A DNA stretch of 64,000 bases from the NCBI GenBank assembly GCA_009908505.1, contig JAAAPD010000005.1, positions 1 through 64,000 on the forward strand, in the 5' to 3' direction. Below are positions 8,027-17,277 of this stretch, one piece after another (within the stretch, counting starts at the first letter, position 1; each line of letters begins with the position of its first letter). The position numbers and the translations under genes are program-made. The notes under the pieces are model-generated. The model was not told the origin of the DNA. It ran no database searches and worked only from the letters and a program-made list of their open reading frames with translations. Source of the DNA: Alphaproteobacteria bacterium (GTDB lineage: Bacteria > Pseudomonadota > Alphaproteobacteria > Rhodobacterales > Rhodobacteraceae).

Positions 8027-9292
8027 TCAGTCCAGCGCCCGCCAGCCGATATCGGTTCGATTGAAGCCCTGCGGCCAGTCGATCCGGTCGATCATCCCGT
8101 AGGCACGCTCTTGCGCCTGCGCCAGGGTCTTGCCACGCGCGGTGACGTTCAGCACGCGGCCGCCGCTGGCGGTGATCCGGCCGTCGCGTTCCGTCGTGCC
8201 CGCGTGAAAGACCATGTGGGCACTGTCCTCGGGTAGGTCGTCCAGCCCGTTGATTGCGCTGCCTTTTTCGTAGGCCCCGGGATAGCCTTTGGCGGCCATC
8301 ACCACGGTCATCGCATGGTCATCGGCCCAGTTCACCCGCATCCCGTTCAAGCGTCCCTCGGCGCAGGCCTGCATCAGGTCCAGCGCCTGCGCGCCCAGCC
8401 GCATCATCAGCACCTGGCATTCCGGGTCGCCGAAGCGGACATTGTATTCCACCAGGCGCGGCTGGCCGTTCTCGATCATCAAGCCGACGTAAAGAACGCC
8501 CTGGTAGGGGGTGCCGCGCCGCGCCATCTCAGCGATGGTCGGGCTGACGATTTCGTCCATGGTCTTCTGCACGATTGCATCGGTCAACACGGGGGCGGGG
8601 GAATAGGCGCCCATGCCGCCGGTATTGGGTCCCGCGTCGCCGTCGAAGGCGCGCTTGTGATCCTGCGCGGTGCCAACGGGCAGGGCGGTTTCGCCGTCGC
8701 AAAGCACGAAAAACGAGGCTTCCTCGCCGGTCATGAACTCCTCGATCACGACCTCGGCCCCGGCGGCGCCGAACTCGCCCGAGAACATGTCGTCTATGGC
8801 GGCCAGCGCCGTGGCCTCTTCCATGGCGACGATCACCCCCTTGCCCGCGGCCAGCCCGTCGGCCTTGACCACGATGGGGGCGCCTTGGTCGCGGATATGG
8901 GCCTTGGCGGCGGCGGCATCGGTGAAGTGGCCGTAGCCGGCGGTGGGAGCGTTGCAGGCGGCGCAGATCTCTTTTGTGAAGGATTTGGACGCTTCCAGGC
9001 GGGCCGCAGCGGCGGAAGGTCCGAAAACCGCAATCCCGGCGGCGCGCAGCGTGTCGGCCACCCCGGCGGCCAGCGGTGCCTCGGGGCCGATGATTACCAG
9101 GTCCACGGCGTTGTCCGCGCAGAACCCCGCCACGGTGTCCCCGTCCAAGATGTCGAGCGCTGGGCATTCGGCGATCTGCGCGATCCCCGCATTGCCGGGG
9201 GCCACGATCAACCGGTCGCATTTGGGGTTCTGCAGGACGGCCCAGGCCAGGGCATGTTCGCGCCCGCCGGCACCGAGGATCAGGATGTTCAT
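8027..9292 (-). CDS. purD: Phosphoribosylamine-glycine ligase
   Basis: This 421-residue enzyme catalyses the ATP-dependent joining of phosphoribosylamine and glycine to give GAR, the second step of purine synthesis. The N-terminus MNILILGAGGREHALAW is diagnostic. The ATP-grasp core follows with VVKADGLAAGKGVIVA, GPNTGGMGAYSPAP, and YNVRFGDPECQ. The ATG at 9292-9290 was chosen because it starts the conserved N-terminal domain; the frame remains open far upstream but opposes xseA there. The gene is divergent from xseA across 63 bases. Confidence 0.97.
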   Translation of the reverse strand: MNILILGAGGREHALAWAVLQNPKCDRLIVAPGNAGIAQIAECPALDILDGDTVAGFCADNAVDLVIIGPEAPLAAGVADTLRAAGIAVFGPSAAAARLEASKSFTKEICAACNAPTAGYGHFTDAAAAKAHIRDQGAPIVVKADGLAAGKGVIVAMEEATALAAIDDMFSGEFGAAGAEVVIEEFMTGEEASFFVLCDGETALPVGTAQDHKRAFDGDAGPNTGGMGAYSPAPVLTDAIVQKTMDEIVSPTIAEMARRGTPYQGVLYVGLMIENGQPRLVEYNVRFGDPECQVLMMRLGAQALDLMQACAEGRLNGMRVNWADDHAMTVVMAAKGYPGAYEKGSAINGLDDLPEDSAHMVFHAGTTERDGRITASGGRVLNVTARGKTLAQAQERAYGMIDRIDWPQGFNRTDIGWRALD

Positions 9293-9355
9293 GGTCGCTT
9301 TTCCTTTCGCTTGCGGCCTTTTATGGTCGCGGGGAATGCAGCACAAGGGCGCCCA

Positions 9356-10909
9356 ATGGACCTGATCGACGAGCCGGAAAACGCGGGCAACACGCCGGAA
9401 TTCACCGTCAGCGAGCTGTCGGGCGCGGTCAAGCGCGCCATCGAGGGCGAATTCGGCCATGTTCGCGTCAAGGGCGAGGTGGGCCGCGTCGTGCGCGCCC
9501 GGTCGGGACATCTCTATTTCGACCTCAAGGATGATCGCAACGTGCTGGCCTGCACCACCTGGAAGGGCCAGATCCCGGGGCTGAGCGTGATTCCCGAAGA
9601 GGGGATGGAGGTGGTGGTCCATGGCCGGATGACCACCTTCGGCAGCCAGTCGAAATACCAGCTGAACGCGGTCGAGGTGGCCGTGGCGGGGGTCGGCGCG
9701 CTGATGGCGATGCTGGAAAAGCGCAAGACGGCGTTGCAGGCCGAAGGGCTGTTCGCGCCAGAACGCAAGCAGGCGCTGCCCTTCCTGCCCGAGGTGATCG
9801 GCGTCGTGACCTCGGCGCAGGGCGCGGTGATCCGTGACATCCTGCACCGGCTGCGCGACCGGTTCCCGCGAAAGGTTTTGGTCTGGCCCGTGGCGGTGCA
9901 GGGCAAGGAGTGCGCGCCGCAGGTGGCGCGGGCCATCGCGGGCTTCAACGCCATGACGCCGGGCGGTGCGCTGCCCCGGCCCGACCTTTTGATCGTGGCG
10001 CGCGGTGGCGGGTCGATCGAGGATCTGTGGGGTTTCAACGAGGAAGAGGTTGCGCGCGCGGCCGCGGCCAGCGCGATCCCGCTGATTTCGGCGGTGGGGC
10101 ACGAAACCGACACCACGCTGGTCGACTTCGTGGCGGACAGGCGCGCACCCACGCCGTCGGCGGCGGCGGAAATCGCCGTGCCCGTGCGGCTGGAATTGAT
10201 GAATGCGGTCGACCAGCTGGACAGCCGCCTGTCCCGGGCCGTGACCGAAGGGGTGCGGGGGCGCAAGCAGCGGGTCAGTGACCTGGGCAGGCTTCTGCCC
10301 AAGCCCGACATGCTGGTCGAGGACGCCCGGCAACGCTTCGACTACTGGTCGGAACGGTTGGACCTTGCCCTCAAGGGGCGCGTAAGCGCCGGGGAGTTGC
10401 GGCTGAGCCGGGCGGCGGGCAGCCTGCGGCCCGGGCTGCTGCAGGGGCGGCTGGAGCGCGCTCGCGAACGGCAATCGGGCTGGGCCGCGCGGCTGGCGCC
10501 GGCGCTGGCCCGGGCCGCGCGGGACAAGCGCACGGCCTTTGTCCACCAGGCCGGGCGGCTGAGCCCGGTCCAGATCGAGCGGACGATCTCCAAGGGGCGT
10601 GACGACGTTCGGGCGCGGCTGGACCGGCTGCGGCTGGTGGCGCGCACCGGGCTGGACCGCCGGCAGGCCCGGCTGGAGGCACTGGACAGCCTGCGCCGGA
10701 CGCTGGGCTATACCGAAACGCTCAAGCGGGGCTATGCCGTGGTGCGGGGCGATGGTGACGTCGTCACGACCGCCAAGGCGGCGGGCAAGGCCGGGGCGCT
10801 GGAGCTGGAATTCGCCGATGGCAAGCTGTCGGTGGCTCAGGTTGGGGGCAGGCCTTCGAAGACCTCGAGGTCCAAAAAAGCGCCGCCCGACCAAGGCAGT
10901 CTGTTCTAG
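9356..10909 (+). CDS. xseA: Exodeoxyribonuclease VII large subunit
   Basis: This 517-residue protein has an N-terminal OB-fold domain (about residues 10-110, with TVSELSGAVKRAIEGEFG and GHLYFDLKDD). The ExoVII catalytic region follows, with GVVTSAQGAVIRDILHRL, VARGGGSIEDLWGFNEE and SAVGHETDTTLVDFVAD. A long helical region precedes the conserved GYAVVR near the C-terminus. The length is slightly above the typical roughly 450. The small subunit xseB is not adjacent. ATG 9356 is the last start before the conserved domain. It degrades single-stranded DNA in mismatch and damage repair. Confidence 0.96.
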   Translation: MDLIDEPENAGNTPEFTVSELSGAVKRAIEGEFGHVRVKGEVGRVVRARSGHLYFDLKDDRNVLACTTWKGQIPGLSVIPEEGMEVVVHGRMTTFGSQSKYQLNAVEVAVAGVGALMAMLEKRKTALQAEGLFAPERKQALPFLPEVIGVVTSAQGAVIRDILHRLRDRFPRKVLVWPVAVQGKECAPQVARAIAGFNAMTPGGALPRPDLLIVARGGGSIEDLWGFNEEEVARAAAASAIPLISAVGHETDTTLVDFVADRRAPTPSAAAEIAVPVRLELMNAVDQLDSRLSRAVTEGVRGRKQRVSDLGRLLPKPDMLVEDARQRFDYWSERLDLALKGRVSAGELRLSRAAGSLRPGLLQGRLERARERQSGWAARLAPALARAARDKRTAFVHQAGRLSPVQIERTISKGRDDVRARLDRLRLVARTGLDRRQARLEALDSLRRTLGYTETLKRGYAVVRGDGDVVTTAKAAGKAGALELEFADGKLSVAQVGGRPSKTSRSKKAPPDQGSLF

Positions 10910-11261
10910 CGCCTGCCGCCGTCATTCCCGGCCACGTGGCCCCATCGTATGCGCATTTGACAAACCAAGCCCGATTAGAGAAATTTCGGGGTCCGATTGT
11001 TCGCGACGTGCCTCAGACCTTGCCACCTGACAGGTTGTCGCCTGTCCGAAGGCAGGGCGGTATCGGTCGCGGGAAGCGGGGTTGCCGGGCGGGCATCTGC
11101 ATAGGGCCGAACGCTTGCGGCAGGGCTTGTCGTCAGGTCGCTGCCACCCCTGAGCGGGCCTCCGAATTTTGACGTGACAAGCGGAAATGGATCGACCTAG
11201 GGTCGTCGGACGCGAAGAAAAACCGGGCAAGCCGGTCCATCGTCCAACCGGAGGACTTTCA
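10910..11261 (+). other. Intergenic region xseA-DsrE-like gene, no gene recognised
   Basis: This 352-base gap contains no convincing coding frame. A TTGACG at 11169-11174 could be a -35 element for the downstream secreted protein, but no well-spaced -10 is evident. A short repeat-like CCTGACAGG / CGCCTGTCC occurs around 11027-11048. I see no structured RNA I can name. Confidence 0.4.
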
Positions 11262-11684
11262 ATGACGTTTCTCAAACCCATGATGTTCGCGGCGGCTCTT
11301 GCCGTTGTCGGCATTGCCGCGCAGGCGCAGGAAAAACTCAAGGTTGTCTACCACGTCTCCGAGATTGACCGCGTCGGCTTTGCGCTGGGCAACATGCAAA
11401 ACCATATTGACGGCGTCGGCGGGCCAGAGAATGTCGAACTGGTCTTGGTGGCGCACGGGCCCGCACTGAAGGCGTTTCACGATTTGCTTGCCGACCCGCA
11501 AATATCGGAACGCGTGTCGGCCTTGCAGGAACAGGGCGTCGATTTCGAAGCCTGTGGCAACACGATGAGCGCGCAGGCCGTGTCGCTGTCCGACCTGCTG
11601 GAAAATTTCGTCCGTCGCGATGAGGGGGGCGTGGTTCGGATCTCGGAGCTACAGAGCCAAGGCTATATGTATATCCGGCCGTAG
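11262..11684 (+). CDS. Secreted DsrE-family-like protein
   Basis: This 140-residue protein has a clear signal peptide (MTFLKPMMFAAALAVVGIAAQAQ; cleavage near residue 22). The mature domain resembles the DsrE/DsrF-like sulphur-relay fold, with VVYHVSEIDRVGFALGNMQNHI and VELVLVAHGPALKAF, followed by a segment with one cysteine (FEACGNTM). A GGAGG site at 11250-11254 supports the ATG at 11262. It is probably periplasmic. Family members of this exported type are often annotated only by domain, so the function is unknown. No sulphur genes are adjacent. Confidence 0.82.
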   Translation: MTFLKPMMFAAALAVVGIAAQAQEKLKVVYHVSEIDRVGFALGNMQNHIDGVGGPENVELVLVAHGPALKAFHDLLADPQISERVSALQEQGVDFEACGNTMSAQAVSLSDLLENFVRRDEGGVVRISELQSQGYMYIRP

Positions 11685-11790
11685 GCCTGACACCGGCTCC
11701 TGTCTTTCCAGGGAGGGGGCGGTATCTGCGCGTCAGGGCCGGGCGCGCATTGGCAGTTCACTCGCGGGCTCTGCGCCGAACGGCTTGGCC

Positions 11791-12174
11791 TCACGCCCCC
11801 ATGTTGTCGCAGATCAGCGGCTCGCTTTCCTCGACCTCGTAGATCACGGAGTCGCCGGTACCATCGAGGAACTCGGCACGTATGCCGCCGGCGTCGCGGA
11901 AGACCGCCCAGCATTTCGGCTGTGGGTCGTTCTCGTAGACGAAGCAGATCGCGCCGTCGTCCTCGTACCACTCACCCATCACGCAATCGCCGTCGATGAA
12001 AGACCAGATCACCCGGCGCGAAGGGGCGTAGTACTCGATCCCGTAGGGCAGGCCATTGGCGGAAAAGGTCAGCGTCTTGCCGGTCATGTAGGCGTCGAAC
12101 TCGTCGCCGGTCATCGGTGTTTCGGCCAGCGCGGACAGGGGCAGAAGGGCGAGGGCGAGGGCGAGCAGTCTCAT
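11791..12174 (-). CDS. Conserved secreted protein of unknown function
   Basis: This 127-residue protein starts with a signal peptide (MRLLALALALLPLSALAE). The mature part opens MTGDEFDAYMTGKTLTF and contains SFIDGDCVMGEW, ICFVYEND and PKCWAVFRD, so there are several cysteines that may form disulphides in the periplasm. The MTGDEFDAY...GKTLTF...GxxYGxExY pattern recurs in small Rhodobacteraceae periplasmic proteins from general knowledge, but no function is established. It ends about 105 bases from the DsrE-like gene, which converges on it, and starts 5 bases after the AlkB stop on the same strand. Confidence 0.75.
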   Translation of the reverse strand: MRLLALALALLPLSALAETPMTGDEFDAYMTGKTLTFSANGLPYGIEYYAPSRRVIWSFIDGDCVMGEWYEDDGAICFVYENDPQPKCWAVFRDAGGIRAEFLDGTGDSVIYEVEESEPLICDNMGA

Positions 12175-12179
12175 GCGCT

Positions 12180-13238
12180 TCAGTCTGGCAGATGGCCCTG
12201 CCGCCCGTCCACCCGGTTCTGCCATTCGGTCGCCAGCGGATCCATGAGCCGCCGCCAGCGCCGGGGCGACAGGGCGATGCAGGCCATCACGGGCAGGGAA
12301 TAGGGCAGGCGGGGCATGTCCTCTTCCAGGCGCAGGGCCGGGTAGGGGCGCGCCGGATGGGCGTGGTGGTCGGAATGGCGCGGCGCGTTCAGCATGAGCG
12401 CCGAGCTGAACCAGTGCGGCGCGTTCCACGAATGGGCGGGGCGCACCGGTTCGGGCTTGCCGCTGGGGCCGGCACTGCGGCGCAGCCCGTAATGCTGCAC
12501 GTAATCCGAGGTCAGCAGCTGCAATTGCGCGAAGACAGCCAGCGCCAGGAACCAGAACAGCCCCGCCGTCCCGCCCAGGGCCCGGGCGGCCAGGCAGAAG
12601 GCCAGCCCGCCCAAGACATAGACCACGAACGGATTGCGCCAGGCCGGCCGGCCCGAGGCCCGGTCGCGCGCCCGTTCGGCGGAGAAGGCGCGGCGCAACT
12701 CACCCGGCCAGGCCCGCAGCAGGAACCGGTAGAGCCCCTCGCCCCAGCGGGCGGAATTGGGATCGGCCTTGGTGCCCACATGGACATGATGCACCAGCAC
12801 GTGGCCCGACACATGCTGCCCGTAGAGCACCGACAGGTAGGCCAGCACACCGGCCCGGCGCAGCAGCCGCGACGAGCGGTGGATCAGCTCATGCGCGTTG
12901 GAATTGCCGACCTGTCCCAGGAACAGCCCTGTCCCGAGCGCCAGCGCCAGCGCCTCTACCCAGGACAGTGCCCCCCGGCCCAAGCTGGCCACGACCAACG
13001 CCAGCAGCGCCAGCTGCGCGGCCACCAGCGCCAGTGACAGGGCGTCGGCGCGGGGAAACTCGGCCGCCCCGTCCTCGGCGGGCAGGGTCAGCGCCACCGC
13101 CTCGTCCAACACGGCCGCCAACACGGTCATCCAGGCAAGCCCCAGGTATATCCACGCCCCGCCCCAGAGCGCGCCAAGCCCCAACAAGACCGGCGCGGTC
13201 ACCGTGGCCAGGGCAAATAGGATCATCGGATGCCGCAT
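12180..13238 (-). CDS. alkB: AlkB-type integral-membrane di-iron monooxygenase (alkane 1-monooxygenase)
   Basis: This 352-residue membrane protein carries the histidine clusters of the AlkB/fatty-acid desaturase superfamily: HELIH at 116-120, GHVLVHHVH at 145-153 and HSDHHAHP at 288-295. It also has the AlkB-specific QHYG at 248-251 (within SDYVQHYGL). About six hydrophobic segments are visible. The ATG at 13238 begins the first membrane segment. It is expected to hydroxylate terminal carbons of alkanes or similar chains using rubredoxin, but no rubredoxin or rubredoxin reductase gene lies nearby. At 352 residues it is shorter than the classical roughly 400-residue AlkB. Confidence 0.87.
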   Translation of the reverse strand: MRHPMILFALATVTAPVLLGLGALWGGAWIYLGLAWMTVLAAVLDEAVALTLPAEDGAAEFPRADALSLALVAAQLALLALVVASLGRGALSWVEALALALGTGLFLGQVGNSNAHELIHRSSRLLRRAGVLAYLSVLYGQHVSGHVLVHHVHVGTKADPNSARWGEGLYRFLLRAWPGELRRAFSAERARDRASGRPAWRNPFVVYVLGGLAFCLAARALGGTAGLFWFLALAVFAQLQLLTSDYVQHYGLRRSAGPSGKPEPVRPAHSWNAPHWFSSALMLNAPRHSDHHAHPARPYPALRLEEDMPRLPYSLPVMACIALSPRRWRRLMDPLATEWQNRVDGRQGHLPD

Positions 13239-13323
13239 GGGAAGGCTTGCCTGAAAACTGCGTTGTGGCGACACTCTAGCAAGTCTACCGGCCAGAGATA
13301 AGGCCCCGGCAGAGGAGAAACGC

Positions 13324-13959
13324 GTGCCCCTCCTGACCCTGATCGGCGCCGGGTTGGCACTCGTCTTCTGGATGGCGTTCTGCTGGCGCAGGTCCGGCTG
13401 GACCCGAAGTGTTGTCAAGACCGGGTCGGTCGCGGTCCTGGCCCTGGCGGCCGCGGGGCAGGGTCTGCCGGTGCTGGCCGCCGCGCTGGCGCTTGGCGCG
13501 CTGGGCGATTTCTGCCTGTCCCGGGTCGGGGCACGCTGGTTCCTGGCCGGGATGGCGGCCTTCGGCGCTGCACACCTGGCCTACACCGTGCTGATGCTGG
13601 ACGGGGCCGCGTTGCCCGGACGTTGGCCCGCCATGATCGCGCTTGGCCTGTTCGGGGCTTTTATGGTGGGGCTGCTGTGGCGGCGGTCGGGGGCGCCGCG
13701 CGGGCCGGTCCTGGCCTATGTCGCGGTGATCCTGGCCATGGGGATGGTGGCGCTTGCCCTGGGCGATGCGCCCTGGTGGCGGCTCGTCACGCTGTCCGCG
13801 CTGCTTTTCGTCGTGTCCGACAGCCTTCTGGCGGCCGAGCTGTTCCTCGTGCCGCGGCGCCACCCGGCTCGGCGCGTCCTGCCATTCCTGGTCTGGCCGA
13901 CCTACTGGCTGGCGCAGGCGGGGCTGCTCTGGGGGCTGACGCATGGAGCAATCAATTGA
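13324..13959 (+). CDS. YhhN family membrane protein (lysoplasmalogenase-like)
   Basis: This 211-residue polytopic membrane protein has about seven hydrophobic segments. The YhhN/TMEM86 hallmark acidic pairs are present (ALGDFCLS near residues 60-67 and VVSDSLLA near 160-167). The start is GTG 13324 with GAGGAG five bases upstream. Animal relatives hydrolyse lysoplasmalogens; the bacterial substrate is unsettled. The gene diverges from alkB across 85 bases. Confidence 0.85.
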   Translation: MPLLTLIGAGLALVFWMAFCWRRSGWTRSVVKTGSVAVLALAAAGQGLPVLAAALALGALGDFCLSRVGARWFLAGMAAFGAAHLAYTVLMLDGAALPGRWPAMIALGLFGAFMVGLLWRRSGAPRGPVLAYVAVILAMGMVALALGDAPWWRLVTLSALLFVVSDSLLAAELFLVPRRHPARRVLPFLVWPTYWLAQAGLLWGLTHGAIN

Positions 13960-14024
13960 TCGCGCGCCCTTAACCTTTGGCGCGCATGTGATTAAGTGTG
14001 GGGCGACGTCGTTTGGAGCGCCCC

Positions 14025-15425
14025 ATGGCCTTTTTCAAGAAACTCAAGGACCGCCTGTTCAAATCCTCTTCCAAGATCGAGGAGGGGCTTGACGCCATCG
14101 TCGAGGATGGCGGGGTCGCGGAAGAGGTCGCGGCAGCCGACCCGGAGCCGACGCCAGAGCCGGACCCCGGGCCAGCACCGAAGCCGGACCCGGCACCCGA
14201 ACCCGAACCGGACCCCGCGCCCGAGCCCGAGCCTGAACCCGAGCCTGCGCCCAAACCTGAGCCTGAGCCCGAGCCGGACCCCGAACCGGAGCCAGAGCCG
14301 GTCCCCGTTCCCGGTCCTGCACCCGCGCCGCAGCCCGATCCCCGACCTGACCCGGCGCCGCAGGAAATGCCCGTGCGGGACCCGGAGCCGGCGCCCCCCG
14401 CCCCGCCGCAGGAAGTGCCACCGGCGCCCGATCCCACCCCCGCGCCGGCCCCGGTCGAACTGCCCGACAGTACCCCGCCCGAGATGCCGCAGGCGATGGA
14501 TGTGGCCACCGCCACCGAAACCATGGAACCTGCGGCCAAGCCCGGCCTTCTGGGGCGCCTGCTGGGCCGCGGCGATAAGAAAACCGTCATCCGGCGCGAG
14601 TTGGACGACGATATGCTCGAACAGCTCGAGGAACTGCTGATCACCGCCGACATGGGCGTGGACACGGCCCTGCGCGTCACCGCGAACATGGCCGAGGGCC
14701 GTTTCGGCAAGAAGCTTTCGACGCAGGAAATCAAGGAATTGCTGGCCGCCGAGGTCACCCGCATCATGGACCCGGTGGCCCGGCCGATGCCGCTCTACCC
14801 TTCCAAGCCGCAAGTGGTGCTGGTCGTGGGCGTCAACGGGTCCGGCAAGACGACGACCATCGGCAAACTGGCCAGCCAGTTCCGCGCCGCCGGAAAATCC
14901 GTAGTGATAGCCGCCGGGGATACGTTCCGCGCGGCGGCCGTGGAACAATTGCAGGTCTGGGGCGAGCGGGCGGGTGTGCCCGTGCTGACCGCGCCCGAGG
15001 GGTCGGACCCCGCCAGCCTGGCCTGGGACGCGATGGAACAGGCGCAGAAGGACGGCGCCGACCTCTTGATGATCGACACTGCGGGCCGACTTCAGAACCG
15101 CGCCGACCTTATGGAGGAGTTGGCCAAGATCGTCCGCGTGATCCGCAAGAAGGACCCGGATGCGCCGCACAACACCCTGCTGGTGCTGGATGCGACCACC
15201 GGGCAGAACGCCCTGTCCCAGGTCAAGACCTTCCAGGAATTGGCCGACGTGTCGGGGCTGGTGATGACCAAGCTGGACGGCACCGCCAAGGGCGGCGTTC
15301 TGGTGGCTCTGGCCGACAAGTTCGGCCTGCCCATCCATGCCATTGGCGTGGGGGAACAGATCGACGACCTGGCGCCCTTCGATCCCGAGGATTTCGCTGC
15401 CGCCTTGACGGGGTTGGACCGATGA
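14025..15425 (+). CDS. ftsY: Signal recognition particle receptor FtsY
   Basis: This 466-residue SRP receptor GTPase has a short basic start ([17 protein letters not shown]). A long Pro/Glu/Asp-rich segment (about residues 38-165) comes before the NG domain with the P-loop GVNGSGKTT near residue 269, DTFRAAA, DTAGR and [10 protein letters not shown]. It docks SRP-ribosome complexes at the membrane for co-translational insertion. The acidic N-terminal linker is typical in position but unusually regular in its Pro-Glu/Pro-Asp alternation. It overlaps the next gene by four bases (ATGA). Confidence 0.97.
   Translation: MAFFKKLKDRLFKSSSKIEEGLDAIVEDGGVAEEVAAADPEPTPEPDPGPAPKPDPAPEPEPDPAPEPEPEPEPAPKPEPEPEPDPEPEPEPVPVPGPAPAPQPDPRPDPAPQEMPVRDPEPAPPAPPQEVPPAPDPTPAPAPVELPDSTPPEMPQAMDVATATETMEPAAKPGLLGRLLGRGDKKTVIRRELDDDMLEQLEELLITADMGVDTALRVTANMAEGRFGKKLSTQEIKELLAAEVTRIMDPVARPMPLYPSKPQVVLVVGVNGSGKTTTIGKLASQFRAAGKSVVIAAGDTFRAAAVEQLQVWGERAGVPVLTAPEGSDPASLAWDAMEQAQKDGADLLMIDTAGRLQNRADLMEELAKIVRVIRKKDPDAPHNTLLVLDATTGQNALSQVKTFQELADVSGLVMTKLDGTAKGGVLVALADKFGLPIHAIGVGEQIDDLAPFDPEDFAAALTGLDR
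14136..14345 (+). repeat. Pro-Glu/Pro-Asp low-complexity tract inside ftsY
   Basis: About 70 codons alternate proline with Glu, Asp, Ala or Lys (PEPEPEP and PDPAPEPEP style). The tract lies between the N-terminal helix and the NG domain and is in frame, so it is part of the protein. Such imperfect codon repeats are prone to slippage and length variation between strains. Confidence 0.8.
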
Positions 15426-16372
15426 GGGCGCTGGCAGCTTCCCTGATGGCCGTGGTCGTCGCCGGTTCCGCAACCGCGCAGGACCGTATGAGCACCGCGA
15501 CCTGCGAGGCCAGCTGGGGAATTTTCTCCGACGCGGTGGGCTGGTCCGCCGACGAGCTTGCCCATGATGCACCCCGTGCCACCGAGGACGGCTGGTGCGG
15601 CATCGCCGAACTGCGCTGGACCGGGGCCTTCGCGCTGGACGTGCAATTGGCCGACCTGCGCTGGCGCTTGGGCGACCCGGCCCGCCTGATCGAGGACGGG
15701 CTGCCGCCCCGCGCCATCGAGGCGACCGTGGGTCGGATCGCGACCTGGCCCGATATCGGCAACCCGGTCCGCAATTACGCCTATCGTCTTCAAGGCCCGC
15801 AATTCGAAGGCGCGGCGGCGCTGCGGCTGCAATGGGACGGGGTCGCCAAGGCGCTGACGCTTCAGGACCTGAGCATGGATTTCGGCGATCTCGGCGCCGT
15901 CAAGCTGACCGCGCGGGCCTCGGGCGTGGACCTGTTCGACACCGAGGCGATGATGCGCAGCGCGGGGACCGTCGCGCTCGAGACCATGACGCTGGAGGTT
16001 GTCTCGACCGGGTTCCTCGAACGCTACCTCGCCTTGCCACTGGCGCAGGCGCTGCTCGACCCCGAGGGGCCGGCGCCCGAGGCGCAGGTCGCGGCACTGG
16101 TCGACCGGGCCAAGACCGCGCTGGCCGATCTGGACGGGGCCCTGTTGCCGGACCGGTCGCGCACCGCGCTCGAGGACGCTCTGGACAGCCTGCCCCGCCC
16201 GCGCGGCACCTTACGGGTGCAGGTGCAGGCGCAAGAACCGTTGCCCGTGGGGCGGATCGTGACCGACTTGCTTTCGATGGCGCCGCAGGACGGGCCGGCC
16301 AGCCTGCTCGAGGACTACGCGGATCGTCTGCGGCTGGGCGTGAACTGGTCGCCCTTGCGGGGGGCGCAGTGA
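15422..16372 (+). CDS. Conserved exported protein, paralogue of the next gene
   Basis: This 316-residue protein has a signal peptide ([21 protein letters not shown]). I do not recognise a named family. After the signal it has [13 protein letters not shown], a WCGIAEL with a second cysteine, an internal [15 protein letters not shown] segment and a terminal [11 protein letters not shown]-type strand. These same landmarks recur in the following gene, so the two are tandem paralogues. It overlaps ftsY by ATGA, and the next ATG overlaps its stop by one base, so it is probably co-translated with ftsY. It is likely periplasmic. Confidence 0.75.
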   Translation: MRALAASLMAVVVAGSATAQDRMSTATCEASWGIFSDAVGWSADELAHDAPRATEDGWCGIAELRWTGAFALDVQLADLRWRLGDPARLIEDGLPPRAIEATVGRIATWPDIGNPVRNYAYRLQGPQFEGAAALRLQWDGVAKALTLQDLSMDFGDLGAVKLTARASGVDLFDTEAMMRSAGTVALETMTLEVVSTGFLERYLALPLAQALLDPEGPAPEAQVAALVDRAKTALADLDGALLPDRSRTALEDALDSLPRPRGTLRVQVQAQEPLPVGRIVTDLLSMAPQDGPASLLEDYADRLRLGVNWSPLRGAQ

Positions 16373-17277
16373 TGCGCGCGGCAGTGATCGGGCTGGTCCT
16401 GGCGGCGCTGGCGGTTCCGGCCGCGGCCTATGACAGGATGCAGCGCAGCCAATGCCGCGACGCGCTGGCTGCCGGGGCCGCGGCGATCGGGCTGGACCAG
16501 GCCGACATCTACGCCGCCGACCGCGCACGCCACATGGTCACGCCCGATGGCTGGTGCCGTCTGTTCGGGGATGACCCGATGCTGGGCGACGCGCCCTTCG
16601 CCACGCTGGATTGGCGCGCCGAGGCGATATCCCGCCTGATCCGCGAGAAACGACCGCCCGCGGCACTACAGGTGCGCGTCCGGGACTGGCGGGTGGAACC
16701 GGACGACCCGCTGACACGCGGCGCGCGCGCGCGCCCGGCGCCGCTTGACGCCGAGATATCGCTGCGCCATCAACAGGACAGCCGCCAGCTTATCCTGGAA
16801 AACCTGCGGATCGGGTCCGATGCCGGGGACGAGTTTTTGCTGACGGCGGTTTTCGAACGGGTCGATTTCAGCTCCGCTGCCATGGCGCAGGTCAGCCTGG
16901 GCAGTGTCGCGCTTGGCCGGCTGAATGCGCGTGCCACGCTCAATGGCTGGGTCGAGAACCGGGTGTTGCCCGGCCTGGCGGTAGAGGGCGACCCGCCGGC
17001 CGTTCGCCGGATGATCCGCGATGGGCTGGACCGTCTGCCCGGGTCCCTGTTCGACACGAAAGCAGAGGAGAACCTGGACGCCTTCCTCGCAGCCTTGCCC
17101 GCACCGCGCGGCACGCTGGAACTCGGCCTGCGCTCGGACAGCGGGATGATGTTCTCGGGGCTGGGGGCCCTTTTTATCTTCGGGCGGAGCCTGGAGGCCG
17201 ATGACCCCCTCGCGGCCCTGCTCGACGGGGTTCGGGCCGACGTGTTCTGGACACCGGATACCGACCAGACCGAGTGA
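16372..17277 (+). CDS. Conserved exported protein, paralogue of the previous gene
   Basis: This 301-residue protein has a signal peptide ([19 protein letters not shown]) and the order YDRMQRSQCRDAL, GWCRLFGDD, WVENRVLPGLAV, PAPRGTLELGL. That parallels [32 protein letters not shown] and [11 protein letters not shown] in the upstream paralogue. Both have two cysteines soon after the signal sequence, a possible disulphide. It starts one base into the previous stop and its own stop overlaps the next GTG start, so it sits inside a tightly coupled operon. Function unknown. Confidence 0.75.
   Translation: MRAAVIGLVLAALAVPAAAYDRMQRSQCRDALAAGAAAIGLDQADIYAADRARHMVTPDGWCRLFGDDPMLGDAPFATLDWRAEAISRLIREKRPPAALQVRVRDWRVEPDDPLTRGARARPAPLDAEISLRHQQDSRQLILENLRIGSDAGDEFLLTAVFERVDFSSAAMAQVSLGSVALGRLNARATLNGWVENRVLPGLAVEGDPPAVRRMIRDGLDRLPGSLFDTKAEENLDAFLAALPAPRGTLELGLRSDSGMMFSGLGALFIFGRSLEADDPLAALLDGVRADVFWTPDTDQTE

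Noticed and set aside
10936-11172. 78-codon open frame in the gap after xseA
   Set aside because: No ribosome site, no similarity that I recognise, and the sequence covers a likely promoter region.
13992-15572. Minus-strand open frame opposite ftsY
   Set aside because: Mirror of the Pro/Glu repeat and GTPase domain; Arg/Gly-rich low-complexity product with no family match.
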